Assembly: GCF_000828615.1 (NCBI RefSeq)
Contig: NZ_AP012273.1
Coordinates: forward strand, 1,116,001 to 1,180,000
Reading direction: 5' to 3'
Origin: Thiolapillus brandeum
GTDB taxonomy: Bacteria; Pseudomonadota; Gammaproteobacteria; Chromatiales; Chromatiaceae
DNA length: 64,000 bases
Position numbers and translations under genes: made by a program. Below, piece after piece: positions 37,197 through 47,892 of this stretch (positions are counted from its first letter, which is position 1; each line of letters opens with the position of its first letter). Below the pieces are notes generated by a model. The model was not told the origin of the DNA. It ran no database searches and was given only the letters and a program-made list of their open reading frames with translations.

Positions 37197-37254
37197 ATTG
37201 TGTGTAGGATGGTAACGACTGTGCTGATGGCGATATGGCCTATAGGGAGGCTCT

Positions 37255-38595
37255 TTAAGGTTCCTGCTGGCCGGGGCGGGGAATGCCCAGACGCTGGCGT
37301 TTCTGCCACAGGGTCTTGCGGCTGATGCCCAATTGCCGGGCCAGCTCGGTTTCCGTCATATGCTCCTGATTCTGGATGACAAACTGGACGAAATAGTCTT
37401 CGAGGGAGAGATTACTGTCCGGTTTTTCCCGGGGGACGGAGGTGTCCAGGGGGATGCCCAGGGCTTCGACCGTGACCAGTTCACCGTCGGAAAGAATGGC
37501 GGCCCTTTCGATGGCATTTTCCAGTTCACGAATGTTTCCCGGCCAGTGATAGTTGCGCAGGCTTTCCAGGGCGCCATCCGCCAAATCCATGCAGGGCCGG
37601 TTCAGGCGCTTGCAGGTCTTGTGCAGCAAATGCTTTACCAGCAGGGCAAGGTCATCGCCGCGTTCCCGTAGTGGAGGCATGCGCAGTTCCACCACCTGCA
37701 GGCGGAAGAACAAGTCACTGCGGAAATCGCCCTGATCGACCATCTGTTGCAGGTTACGGTTGGTGGCAGCCAGAATGCGTACGTCCACCCGCAGGGTCTT
37801 TTCCGAGCCCACCCGGCGCAGTTCCCCATCCTGGAGTACGCGTAGCAAACGGGCCTGAATGGACAGGGGTAGTTCCGCGATTTCATCCAGAAACAGGGTG
37901 CCGCTATCGGCAGACTGTATGAGTCCGGTACGGGCCTGCTCTGCGCCGGTATAGGCGCCTTTTACATGGCCAAACAGCTCTGATTCCACGAGATTCTCGG
38001 GAATGGCCGCGCAGTTTACGGCCACGAAAGGCGCGTCTTTGCGTGGGCTGTGAGCATGGATGGCCCGGGCCACCAGCTCCTTGCCCGTGCCGGACTCACC
38101 CAGTATGAGCACGCCGGCGGTAGTGGGTGCGACTTTGCGAATATAGTGGAAAACGGCTTGCATGGCCGGGCTTTCACCGATTATGTCAGTGGTGGGCCAG
38201 GTTTCCTCCACATCCTGTTCCAGGGCCTGGCGGACGCGCTCCTGGCGGTGCTGCCTGAGTATCTGCTCGATGACCAGCAGCAACTCCTCGTGATCAAAAG
38301 GCTTGGCAATGTAGTCTGCCGCCCCCTGTTTCATGGCTTCCACTGCGGAGGAAACACTGGCGTAGCTGGTCATGATGAGCACGGGTACAGGACTGGCCAG
38401 GGTGATCAGATCGGTTCCGGGTTTTCCCGGAAGGCGGATATCCACAATGAGGAGGTGAAAATCGGTCAGGTCATGGGCCTTCAGGGCTTCTTCCACGGAA
38501 GCGGCGGTGCTGGCCTCATAGCCGTTGCGTTTGAGCAGTTTGCTCACAGCATCGCGGATCACCTGCTCGTCTTCGACTATCAGTATGCGGTTCAT
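37255..38595 (-). CDS. NtrC-family sigma-54-dependent response regulator, CbrB-like
   Basis: The 446-residue protein has a receiver (phospho-acceptor D52 in LLIVDIRLPG, lysine in IAKPF), an AAA+ domain with Walker A GESGTGKE (166-173) and the sigma-54 contact loop GAYTGA (213-218), and a Fis-type helix-turn-helix at the end (TETELARQLGISRKTLWQKR). It activates sigma-54 promoters when phosphorylated. Its partner is the overlapping kinase gene (ATGA). The arrangement matches CbrA/CbrB of pseudomonads, which control carbon use. A sigma-54-like promoter and palindrome lie just beyond its 3' end, making the DUF4212-actP operon a likely target. Confidence 0.9.
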   Translation of the reverse strand: MNRILIVEDEQVIRDAVSKLLKRNGYEASTAASVEEALKAHDLTDFHLLIVDIRLPGKPGTDLITLASPVPVLIMTSYASVSSAVEAMKQGAADYIAKPFDHEELLLVIEQILRQHRQERVRQALEQDVEETWPTTDIIGESPAMQAVFHYIRKVAPTTAGVLILGESGTGKELVARAIHAHSPRKDAPFVAVNCAAIPENLVESELFGHVKGAYTGAEQARTGLIQSADSGTLFLDEIAELPLSIQARLLRVLQDGELRRVGSEKTLRVDVRILAATNRNLQQMVDQGDFRSDLFFRLQVVELRMPPLRERGDDLALLVKHLLHKTCKRLNRPCMDLADGALESLRNYHWPGNIRELENAIERAAILSDGELVTVEALGIPLDTSVPREKPDSNLSLEDYFVQFVIQNQEHMTETELARQLGISRKTLWQKRQRLGIPRPGQQEP

Positions 38596-41516
38596 TGCTG
38601 CCTGGGAAAACTGATGATGACCCGGGTGCCCCTGCCGGGTTCCGAGTCGATTTCAATGTTGCCATTGTGATCCAGGATGATGTTTCTGGCCAGTGCCAAT
38701 CCCAGGCCGGTGCCCTTGCCCGTGCGTTTGGTGGTGGCAAAGGGCTCGAACAATTGCTCGCGGAAGTGATCCGGAATGCCGCTGCCTTCATCGATCACTT
38801 CGATGGTCAGCTGCTGGTCATCCTGGTGGGCCAGCACCTGAATGCTGCTTCCTGCGGTGGAAGCATCGCTGGCGTTATTGAGCAGATTGACGAAGACCTG
38901 CGACAACCGCTGGCGGTCGGCGTGCAGCATGATCTGTTCATCGCAGTCGATATGATAGTTCAGGCCGTCGTGCTTGTGCATGAGTTGAATTAGGGCCAGG
39001 GCATCTTCCAGTACTTCCCGCACGGCCACGTTTTCCCGGGGACGGTCGGCAGTGCTGCTGCGGCTGAAATTCATCAGGGATTGGACGATATCCGTGATGC
39101 GCCGGGTCTGGGTGAGAATATCCCGTGTACTCTGTTCGATGGCGCCAGGTTCTTCCTCGTATTTGAGATTCTGGGCGATGGAGGCGATACCGGTTACCGG
39201 GTTGCCGATTTCATGGGCCACGCCGGCGGCGAGGCGGCCAATGGAGGCCAGGCGGTCGCTGTGGGCCAGTTCTGCTTCCAGGTTCTCCATCTGGGTAAGA
39301 TCCTCGATGAGGATAACCATGCCGGGTGCCTCGGAGGTGGCGGAAACCTGGGGATCTTCGATAGCGGCCTTGTGCAGGTTGAACCAGCGGGTCCTGCCGG
39401 AAAAATGTACTTCCAGATGGTAGCTGTGGCTGTCCGCAGCCCGGGCGAATCCCCCCAACAGGTCGTTCCAGGGTTCCGGCAGTTGTGACAGGGGATGACC
39501 GATGGTGGTTTTCGCTTCGATGCCCGTAGTATCTTCCATGGCCTGGTTCCAGATGATGATTTCTCCATCCTGCCCGAGTGCACAGGCACCCAGGGGCAGA
39601 TCTTCGAGAATCTGGCGCTGGTAGCGCTGCAAATTGTCCAGTTCCCGGGTCAGGCCATGCAGCAGGGAACGGGAATGGGCCAGGCGTTCTTCCACATAGC
39701 GCATGGAATCCGCCAGGGCGGTTCGGGCTTCGGGATCCAGAGCCAGTTTCTGGTTGACGATGAGATGGGACATCTGTGGGCCGATGAGACCATACAGATT
39801 GCGTTCGATGCGCTCGCGCAGGCGGCGCAGTTCCGCAGGGCGGGTTTCTGCAGGAGACATGTCCAGATCACTGAGGGCATGGTTGACTTCTTTCTCCGCA
39901 GTGGATCTGCCCAGGAGCACTCCCAGTTCCTGCTTGAATTCTTCCGGCGAGCGAGCCGCCACCACACCGGTCAGGGGAATGAAGATACTGCTGCAGCAAC
40001 TGGCGGCAGCCTGCTGTTCTTCGCTGCGCTGGCGGCTGGCCAGGGAAATCATGGCAAACAGCAGACCATTCAGGCTCAGGGACCAGAAAGTGGCAAAGCT
40101 CCAGTGATCCAGGCCCAGCATGGCCTGCCATTGGGTGATTGGGTAGGCATTCTCGATGAAACCCGAATGTTTGAGCATGGGTACCAGCAAGGTGAAACCC
40201 CATACGGTGATGCCAGCCAGCAGACCGGCGATAACACCTTCCCGGGTGGCCCGGCGCCAGTACAGCAGTCCGATGATGCCGGGAAGAAACTGGGCCACGG
40301 CAACAAAGGAGATCAATCCGAGCTGGGCCAGGCCTGCACGGTGTTCCAGGAAAGCGTAAAAACTGTAGCCGGCGAGAATGATCAGACCGATCATCAGGCG
40401 TCTTCCCCAAAGCAGCCAGTAATACAGATTGACCCTGGGATCGGGATAACTGGCGGGCAGGAGCAGATGGTTCATGCACATGGATGAAAGGGCCAGGGTG
40501 GTGATGATGACCATGGCGCTGGCGGCGGATATACCTCCGATAAAGGTCAGGAGCGGGAGCCAGGAGTGCCCCTGGGACAGAGTGATGCTGAGAACGAAGT
40601 AGTCAGGATCACTACTCAACCCCAAATAGTGTCCCGCCCACAGGATCACGGGAATGGGCAGGTTCAGCAGCAGCAGGAACAGGGGGAAGCCCCAGCTGGC
40701 GAAACGCAGATTGTCCTCTTTCAGATTCTCGGCAAACAGCATGTGAAACTGCCTGGGCAGGAGAAAAGCGGCGCCAAAAGCCAGGAATATCAGGGTGCTC
40801 CACTGGGTGCTGCCCACGGGCTCATAGAGTTTCTGAATGGCTTCAGGGTGTTCAGACAGCCATTGATTCAGGCTGTCCGGGCCGGAAAAGACGCCAAACA
40901 AGGCAAACAGGCCAACCCCGAGCAGGGCAAGGAGCTTGATCAGAGATTCGAAAGCAATGGCCATCACCAGTCCCCGGTGTTTCTGCCGGGGTGAAATGTG
41001 CCGGGCACCAAACAGGATGGCAAAGGCGGTCAGGGTGATGCAGAAACCCAGAGCCAGGATATGGGGCGGCGCTTCCTGGGTCAGCTCATGCAGGGACTGG
41101 GTGACTGCGCGGATCTGCAGGGCAATATAGGGTAGGGCGCCAATAAGCATGAACAGAGTAACCAACACGCCCACCACCTGGCTGCGGTAGCGGAAGGCGA
41201 ACAGGTCTGCCAGGGAGCTGAGCTGGTATTCGGCAGTGAGGCGCAATATCGGTCGCAGCAATACCGGGCTCAGGGCAAAAGCCAGAGTCACCCCCAGATA
41301 AATGGTCAGAAACAGGTAGCCGTTGGAATTGGCCAGACCCACGCTGCCATAGTAGGTCCATGATGTCGCGTATACCCCCAGGGAAAGGGTATAAACCAGG
41401 GGATGTGAAACCCAGCGCTCCGGAATCAGCCCCCGGTCGGTCACGTAGGCGATGAGAAACAGCAACACCAGGTAGAGGAAACCGGCAATGAACAGGGAAG
41501 ACAGTTCCAGGGTCAT
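38592..41516 (-). CDS. Sodium:solute symporter-fused sensor histidine kinase, CbrA-like
   Basis: The 974-residue protein begins with a symporter-like membrane domain of about 13 helices (residues 1-500; TSWTYYGSVGLANSNGYLFL, FAFRYRSQVVGVLVTL), then a linker, a PAS-type sensor (about 640-730, LEDLPLGACALGQDGEIIIW) and a kinase core with H768 in VAHEIGNPVTG and ATP-binding GKGTGLGLALARN. It is the CbrA/CrbS class, in which the symporter part senses or transports a substrate. I chose the ATG at 41516, aligned with the first helix and overlapping the small upstream gene by ATGA. Histidine or acetate are conceivable ligands; none can be read here. Confidence 0.9.
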   Translation of the reverse strand: MTLELSSLFIAGFLYLVLLFLIAYVTDRGLIPERWVSHPLVYTLSLGVYATSWTYYGSVGLANSNGYLFLTIYLGVTLAFALSPVLLRPILRLTAEYQLSSLADLFAFRYRSQVVGVLVTLFMLIGALPYIALQIRAVTQSLHELTQEAPPHILALGFCITLTAFAILFGARHISPRQKHRGLVMAIAFESLIKLLALLGVGLFALFGVFSGPDSLNQWLSEHPEAIQKLYEPVGSTQWSTLIFLAFGAAFLLPRQFHMLFAENLKEDNLRFASWGFPLFLLLLNLPIPVILWAGHYLGLSSDPDYFVLSITLSQGHSWLPLLTFIGGISAASAMVIITTLALSSMCMNHLLLPASYPDPRVNLYYWLLWGRRLMIGLIILAGYSFYAFLEHRAGLAQLGLISFVAVAQFLPGIIGLLYWRRATREGVIAGLLAGITVWGFTLLVPMLKHSGFIENAYPITQWQAMLGLDHWSFATFWSLSLNGLLFAMISLASRQRSEEQQAAASCCSSIFIPLTGVVAARSPEEFKQELGVLLGRSTAEKEVNHALSDLDMSPAETRPAELRRLRERIERNLYGLIGPQMSHLIVNQKLALDPEARTALADSMRYVEERLAHSRSLLHGLTRELDNLQRYQRQILEDLPLGACALGQDGEIIIWNQAMEDTTGIEAKTTIGHPLSQLPEPWNDLLGGFARAADSHSYHLEVHFSGRTRWFNLHKAAIEDPQVSATSEAPGMVILIEDLTQMENLEAELAHSDRLASIGRLAAGVAHEIGNPVTGIASIAQNLKYEEEPGAIEQSTRDILTQTRRITDIVQSLMNFSRSSTADRPRENVAVREVLEDALALIQLMHKHDGLNYHIDCDEQIMLHADRQRLSQVFVNLLNNASDASTAGSSIQVLAHQDDQQLTIEVIDEGSGIPDHFREQLFEPFATTKRTGKGTGLGLALARNIILDHNGNIEIDSEPGRGTRVIISFPRQQ

Positions 41517-41713
41517 GGAGATGGGTTTCCTTTTCCCCTTAATTGAGCCACCGCCAACAGGGCAATAATCAGCAGCCATAGCATATATGGGATGTACCAG
41601 GCATCACTGTTCCTGGCCCACAGGCTGGCAAAAGGGGTGGCAAAGAAGAGAATCAGGATGAAAGCCGTTACCAGGCTCTTGTCGGTGTGGTCATTGTTGT
41701 TTGCTTGGGCCAT
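41513..41713 (-). CDS. Small two-helix membrane protein upstream of the CbrA-like kinase
   Basis: This 66-residue protein has a polar N-tail and two hydrophobic helices (about 15-31 and 39-58). Its stop overlaps the kinase start by ATGA, so translation is probably coupled. A comparably placed small hydrophobic gene precedes cbrA in pseudomonads. The family is not firmly recognised (DUF3311-like in size and topology). It may assist the symporter-like domain. Confidence 0.7.
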   Translation of the reverse strand: MAQANNNDHTDKSLVTAFILILFFATPFASLWARNSDAWYIPYMLWLLIIALLAVAQLRGKGNPSP

Positions 41714-41841
41714 GACGGGAAAATATCACAACTGGGGTTTCTACAGCATCCTGAATCCATGCTTTCGTCAATATACAAGCGCATATCAGCGGGTAGCCAG
41801 GCGCCTTGCCGGTTCGTTGTTTTCTTTGTTCCGGTGACCAT

Positions 41842-41858
41842 GGAAACAGGGGGTTTCC
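41842..41858. promoter_or_regulatory. Inverted repeat GGAAAC-AGGGG-GTTTCC in divergent promoter region
   Basis: Perfect six-base arms lie between the small membrane protein gene (minus) and the DUF6394 gene (plus), 57 bp before the latter. It could be an operator; it is short enough to be chance. Confidence 0.35.
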
Positions 41859-41915
41859 CTGGGGCAATGTTTCCTGCTACATTCGAATCACACTTGATAC
41901 CCAACGGAAATTTCC

Positions 41916-42299
41916 ATGAACCCGGAAAAGGTTGTCTTCGGTTTTTTCATCGTACTCTCCCTCACCCTCAACTTCGGCTTTTTTGTCGGCGAGATCGACG
42001 ATCCCGTGCATCACAACGTGTACGAGCTGTTCGCAGTGCTCATCGTCAATATCATTGCCACCCTGCTGAAGTTTGGAGACCGCAGTCAGCTTGGCGCGGT
42101 GCTGCTCTCGACCAGCCTGGTCGCGGTGTTACAGCTGGTTGCTGCTGCAGTGCTGTGGATGTGGGTGGAACATATCTCCAGTACCGGGCTTACGCCATCC
42201 ACCATGGCCAGTATCGTATCCCTGAGTGGCGGCGCGATGTTGGCGAATATCATTTCCGTGGTGCTGCTGGTCATCGAGACGGTGATGCTGCGCCGCTGA
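41916..42299 (+). CDS. DUF6394-like integral membrane protein
   Basis: This 127-residue protein has four predicted membrane helices (about 6-25, 35-55, 62-85 and 100-122) and the N-terminal stretch VFGFFIVLSLTLNFGFFVG. I believe it belongs to the small family DUF6394, function unknown. It is followed after six bases by a potassium-channel-like gene and an MscS gene, so a role in ion or osmotic homeostasis is inferred from context only. Confidence 0.7.
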   Translation: MNPEKVVFGFFIVLSLTLNFGFFVGEIDDPVHHNVYELFAVLIVNIIATLLKFGDRSQLGAVLLSTSLVAVLQLVAAAVLWMWVEHISSTGLTPSTMASIVSLSGGAMLANIISVVLLVIETVMLRR

Positions 42300-42305
42300 T
42301 CCCGC

Positions 42306-44009
42306 ATGGACAATATCGTCTTCCTCATTCTGCGGCGCATGCGCCGTCCGCTGTTGACCCTGGTGCTGGTCTATGCGGTTTCCATTCTCGGTCTGGTACT
42401 GATTCCCGGGCAGGATGCCCAGGGCCAACCCTGGCACATGGATTTTTTTCATGCGTTCTATTTTGTCAGCTTTATGTCCACCACCATTGGCTTTGGTGAA
42501 ATTCCCTATGAATTCACCGATGCCCAGCGTGCCTGGGTCACCGTATGCATCTACCTGTCGGTGGTGGCCTGGATCTATGCCATTGGCACCATACTCACCC
42601 TGCTGCAGGACAAGACCTTCCAGCATGCCATCAAGGAACGGCGTTTTGCCCAGCGCATCCGCAACATGGGTGAAGCGTTCTATATTCTCTGTGGATATGG
42701 TGAAACCGGGCGGGAACTGGCCCTGGCACTGACGGAACGTGGACAGCACGTGGTGGTGATCGATCTCAACGAAGACAAAATCAATCTTCTGAGGCTGCAG
42801 AATCTGCGCGATTATGTTCCTGCCCTGCATGCCAACGCACGCACGCCCAGGCATCTTCTGGAAGCCGGACTCCAGCATCCCCGGTGCGCGGGAATCGTGG
42901 CCCTGACCAACAACAATGATGTCAATCTCAAGATAGCCATTACGGCCAAGCTGCTCAATCCCGATGTGACCGTTATCTGCAGGGCGGATTCTCATGCGGT
43001 AGAGGCGAACATGGCCTCATTCGGCACCGACTACATCATCGATCCTTTCGATACTTTTGCCAAGTATCTTTCCACTGCGCTACAGACGCCCGGCCTGTAT
43101 CTGCTGCAGAGCTGGCTGACGGCCAGGCCCGGCACCCGGCTGGCTGATCCGGTGTACCCGCCAACCCATGGCCACTGGATCATTGGAGGATATGGGCGTT
43201 TTGGAAAGGCCGTATTCAAACGACTCAAAAAGGAAGACATTTCCATTGCGGTCATGGAAGCTACTCCGGAGAAGACCGGTGAGCCCCGGCAGGGTGTGGT
43301 CAGAGGGGTGGGCACGGAGGAAGAAACCCTCCTTGAGGCGGATATCCAGCAGGCTGTGGGTATTGTTGCGGGCACGGACAATGATGCCAACAATCTGTCC
43401 ATTGTCATGACTGCCCGGGCCATGACCAACCGGCTTTTCGTCATTGCACGGCAGAATTACCGGGAGAACGACACCCTGTTTCAGGCGGTGCATGCGGATA
43501 TGGTCATGCATCCCAGTGCCATCGTGGCTGAGAAAATCCGGGTGCTGTTGGCGACGCCCATGCTTTATGAGTTCATGAGTCTGGCGGCCTACCAGGAGGA
43601 AGACTGGGCCTGCGCCCTCATCAGCCGGATTGCCGGGTTGGTGGATCACCGTGTGCCGGTGATCCAGGAGTTCATTCTTGGCGATAGCAGGCATTGCGCC
43701 GTTGAAGAGGCACTGGAACATGGTCGGGTTGTGTGCCTGGGAGACATCATGCGCGATCCCGGAAATCGTGAGCGTTCACTCAATTGTATCGCTCTGCTCC
43801 GGATAAGCCGTAACAGCCGGGAGTTGTTGCCCGGAGAGAACACGGAACTGCTGCCGGGTGACAAGCTGTTGTTCTGCGGAACCCGGCATGCTTTTTCCAC
43901 CATGGAATGGATACTCTGCCATGGGCCAACACTGGAATACGTTCTTACAGGGGAAGACAAGCCCCGCAGCTGGATATGGCGTAAATTGGTCCAAAGGTCG
44001 AAAAAATGA
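42306..44009 (+). CDS. Ion channel with two RCK/TrkA-N domains, potassium channel-like
   Basis: The 567-residue protein has two membrane helices framing a pore loop with TTIGFGE (59-65), a potassium-channel-type selectivity filter, then two Rossmann RCK modules (ILCGYGETGRELALAL and WIIGGYGRFGKAVFKRL) and a TrkA-C-like end (ENTELLPGDKLLFCG). It is probably a ligand-gated potassium channel. It overlaps the downstream mscS-like gene by four bases. Confidence 0.88.
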   Translation: MDNIVFLILRRMRRPLLTLVLVYAVSILGLVLIPGQDAQGQPWHMDFFHAFYFVSFMSTTIGFGEIPYEFTDAQRAWVTVCIYLSVVAWIYAIGTILTLLQDKTFQHAIKERRFAQRIRNMGEAFYILCGYGETGRELALALTERGQHVVVIDLNEDKINLLRLQNLRDYVPALHANARTPRHLLEAGLQHPRCAGIVALTNNNDVNLKIAITAKLLNPDVTVICRADSHAVEANMASFGTDYIIDPFDTFAKYLSTALQTPGLYLLQSWLTARPGTRLADPVYPPTHGHWIIGGYGRFGKAVFKRLKKEDISIAVMEATPEKTGEPRQGVVRGVGTEEETLLEADIQQAVGIVAGTDNDANNLSIVMTARAMTNRLFVIARQNYRENDTLFQAVHADMVMHPSAIVAEKIRVLLATPMLYEFMSLAAYQEEDWACALISRIAGLVDHRVPVIQEFILGDSRHCAVEEALEHGRVVCLGDIMRDPGNRERSLNCIALLRISRNSRELLPGENTELLPGDKLLFCGTRHAFSTMEWILCHGPTLEYVLTGEDKPRSWIWRKLVQRSKK

Positions 44010-45076
44010 ATATTGATCAGCTGTACGAATATTTTTCCGGAATGGAACTCCTGCTGTTGGGAGCCAACCTGTTGCTGCTGGTGTTTTCCCGCACATTGTT
44101 GAAATTTATCTTCCCGGAGCATGATGATGAGGGGCTTTTTCGCAGCCGTCTGAATCTTTTCCGTGCCGCCAACGTCATTGCCCTGGTGATCATCATCAGC
44201 AGTGCCATCATGCATCCGGGTAGTGGCGCTGTGTGGATTCCGCGCACCCTGGGCGTCATGCTGGCCATCTACATCGCCTGGCTGTGTTTCTATTTTATCG
44301 CCCGTCTGATCCGTCGGCGCTGGGGTGGAGAGCGTAAGCGGGGCGAAGAAACGGTATTTGTGGAAACCTACAATTCACGCCTGTTGACCCTCATTGCCGG
44401 AACTGTAGTTGCCATCGTCACTCTGGTGGCGGTGATTCGCATCCTGGGTTACAGCACCCTGCTGGAGGCTGGAGGCGTGCTGGGTGTCATCGGCGTCATG
44501 CTGGCGATTACCCAGTCTTCCTGGGTGCCGGATCTGGTCAGCGGCCTGGTGATTCTCAACAGCCGCCTGGTGGCTGAGGGAGATATCATTCAGCTGGGGG
44601 ATGACAGCGATCAAATTGGCATGGTGTTTCGCACCAAGGTTTTCTTTACCGAGATCCTGCATTTGGCCAACAACCACCGCATTCTGATTCAGAACAGCCG
44701 ATTGCGCAGCATGACGGTGCACAATCTTTCCCGGTTTGCGTCGGCCAAGGGCTTGCGTGAAACTTTGAATATCAATGTTTCCTATGCGGTTACGGAAGAA
44801 CAGGTAAACGGGCTCTTTCAACAGGTTATCGAGTATGCCCGGGAGAATCCCGATCTGCCCATAGAAAACCAGTACGAAGTGGAGATACGCGCCACCCGCG
44901 GGGGGGACTATGCCGTGCAATGGACCTGTTTCTATTACATCAAGGAAACCCGCAATGTATTGAAAATACGCCAGTTGATGTTGGCTCTGGTACTCAAGGC
45001 CGCCAGAGAGCAGGGCATCAGTCTGCAGACACCGATGCTCTGCCAGATGGAAGGGAGCCCATCAGAAACGGCCTGA
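44006..45076 (+). CDS. MscS-family mechanosensitive channel
   Basis: The 356-residue protein has about five hydrophobic helices followed by an MscS core: the pore-lining helix region LLEAGGVLGVIGVMLAITQSSW, the beta domain with LVAEGDIIQLG and a C-terminal alpha/beta domain (about 240-340). It should release solutes on hypo-osmotic shock. Translational coupling to the potassium channel gene (ATGA) suggests joint control of turgor. Confidence 0.87.
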   Translation: MNIDQLYEYFSGMELLLLGANLLLLVFSRTLLKFIFPEHDDEGLFRSRLNLFRAANVIALVIIISSAIMHPGSGAVWIPRTLGVMLAIYIAWLCFYFIARLIRRRWGGERKRGEETVFVETYNSRLLTLIAGTVVAIVTLVAVIRILGYSTLLEAGGVLGVIGVMLAITQSSWVPDLVSGLVILNSRLVAEGDIIQLGDDSDQIGMVFRTKVFFTEILHLANNHRILIQNSRLRSMTVHNLSRFASAKGLRETLNINVSYAVTEEQVNGLFQQVIEYARENPDLPIENQYEVEIRATRGGDYAVQWTCFYYIKETRNVLKIRQLMLALVLKAAREQGISLQTPMLCQMEGSPSETA

Positions 45077-45325
45077 GTTCGCCTGACTCTGTGAGTCGGT
45101 GCCAAAGTGTATCGTGGAAGCGCCCGGATCGCCTCGGCGGGCCCGGAGATTTCACAAAACCACCCGGAGTTTCAGCGTTTTGTGGGTGAAAACTCAGTTA
45201 CTCCTCCTTCTGAATCCTCCTGGAACCCATAGTTTCAGGTTGTGGTTTTCCACAATAGGATGCTTCAAGCATTTCCGGTACCATCGAAAAAATTACAAGA
45301 TCAATCGAGAATGAGGAGTTCTGTC

Positions 45326-45850
45326 ATGAAGAGGATTTTAGCTGTAGGCCTTGCGCTGTTTGTTTCCGTTTCCGCCTGGGCGGGAGAGAAGAAAGCTGCA
45401 GCCATGCCCAAGATGGATCAGGCCATGATGCAACAAATGGTTCAGGCCAGTATTCAGAAATTCAAGATCAATGATGATGTATCCGTGGAGGATGCCATTG
45501 ATTCCATGATGCTGAGGGCAAACAATCTCAATTTCAAACTGGTGGCTGATCTGCCATTGTCTGAACAGGTCAAGGCCATGGGTGAGGAAGCCAATTACAT
45601 GCGCATCCTGGCCTTTTGTGATGCCCTGATCGCCAAGAAAATGGTGGAGCACGACATTGTTTTTGCCGGTTTCCTGCCGTGCCGTATTGCCGTGCTGAAG
45701 GACTCCAAGGGACAGGGCTGGATTGTCACCATGAATATGGACATGATGGTAAAAGGTGTGAGTCTGCCCAAGGATCTGCAGCCTCTTGCGCTCAAGGTAC
45801 GGGATACCATCTACAGTATCGTCGATGCGGGTGTGAACGGCGATCTGTAA
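45326..45850 (+). CDS. Exported DUF302 family protein
   Basis: The 174-residue protein has a signal peptide (MKRILAVGLALFVSVSAWA) and a DUF302 domain with NNLNFKLVADLPLS and a C-terminal stretch ending in GFLPCRIAVL and MNMDMMV. DUF302 proteins are common in sulfur-oxidising gammaproteobacteria; their function is unknown. GAGGAG lies seven bases before the chosen ATG. It stands alone between the mscS-like and SQR-like genes. Confidence 0.8.
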   Translation: MKRILAVGLALFVSVSAWAGEKKAAAMPKMDQAMMQQMVQASIQKFKINDDVSVEDAIDSMMLRANNLNFKLVADLPLSEQVKAMGEEANYMRILAFCDALIAKKMVEHDIVFAGFLPCRIAVLKDSKGQGWIVTMNMDMMVKGVSLPKDLQPLALKVRDTIYSIVDAGVNGDL

Positions 45851-45863
45851 TCAATAGCTGCAC

Positions 45864-45888
45864 ACCCGCCAGGATGGCGGGTTTGTAG
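45864..45888 (+). terminator. Weak terminator-like hairpin after the DUF302 gene
   Basis: ACCCGCC (45864-45870) and GGCGGGT (45876-45882) pair perfectly around five bases, but the T-run is short and interrupted. Confidence 0.4.
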
Positions 45889-46046
45889 TTCAATAAATTA
45901 CAGAATAATCATATTCTTATATGTGTTTATTTGGGCGATTTGCATGGTAAATCCCCCGTGAATTTGCCATAATCCCCACCTATTCCCGCTGGCTGGCCCG
46001 ATGTTGTCACAAATAAGAGCCGCCGCGGTTCAACCTGCAATAATAA

Positions 46047-47339
<1,293 letters not shown>

Positions 47340-47360
47340 GCGCGACCATCGAACCAGAAA

Positions 47361-47390
47361 AGCCCGGTTTGCGCCGGGTTTTTCTTTTTT
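47361..47390 (+). terminator. Terminator after the SQR-like gene
   Basis: CCCGG (47363-47367) and CCGGG (47374-47378) form a short GC-rich stem followed by a long T-rich run. Confidence 0.7.
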
Positions 47391-47428
47391 GGCATATTCT
47401 TGACCCATTGGTTCTGAGAGGCTCCCCC

Positions 47429-47887
47429 ATGACAGAAGCGGCGCACAATTCAGGAGATGGCCTGATATCAAATCGAAGACAGCGGCTCTATATGTACTAC
47501 CTCACGGCAGTACTCATGGATCTGGTAGTGTTGAATCTGTTTGCCGAATACTGGAATTCCGTGGTTATCGATTCCTTCAGTATTTCCCTGTTGGCGGCGC
47601 TCCTGTTGCAGGTGATGCTCAAGGTTTCCATCGCCATCGAGCACAGAGTGGGCGCATATGTTCAGGATCGGCATGGTAACAAGGCCAGGCTGTTTTCCGC
47701 CTGGGCCATTCTGTTTGTGTCCAAGCTTATCATCCTGGAGGCGCTGAGCTGGGCATTCTCCGGTGACGTGAAGTTTCTTGGCGCTTATCACGGGCTGCTG
47801 GCTTTTCTGGTAGTGGTCATTGCCATGCTGGCGGCTGAAGCCCTGATGCGCAAGATCTACCATCTGTTGGGAGATCAGACCCCCTGA
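47429..47887 (+). CDS. Unrecognised four-helix membrane protein
   Basis: This 152-residue protein has four hydrophobic segments (about 22-42, 47-69, 87-107 and 114-137) and a polar N-terminus. No family is recognised. The chosen ATG follows GAGAGG; an in-frame extension to 47369 crosses the SQR terminator and is unlikely. It lies 89 bp after the SQR-like gene, with the terminator between, and just before the MITE-like element. Confidence 0.65.
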   Translation: MTEAAHNSGDGLISNRRQRLYMYYLTAVLMDLVVLNLFAEYWNSVVIDSFSISLLAALLLQVMLKVSIAIEHRVGAYVQDRHGNKARLFSAWAILFVSKLIILEALSWAFSGDVKFLGAYHGLLAFLVVVIAMLAAEALMRKIYHLLGDQTP

Positions 47888-47892
47888 CTTCA

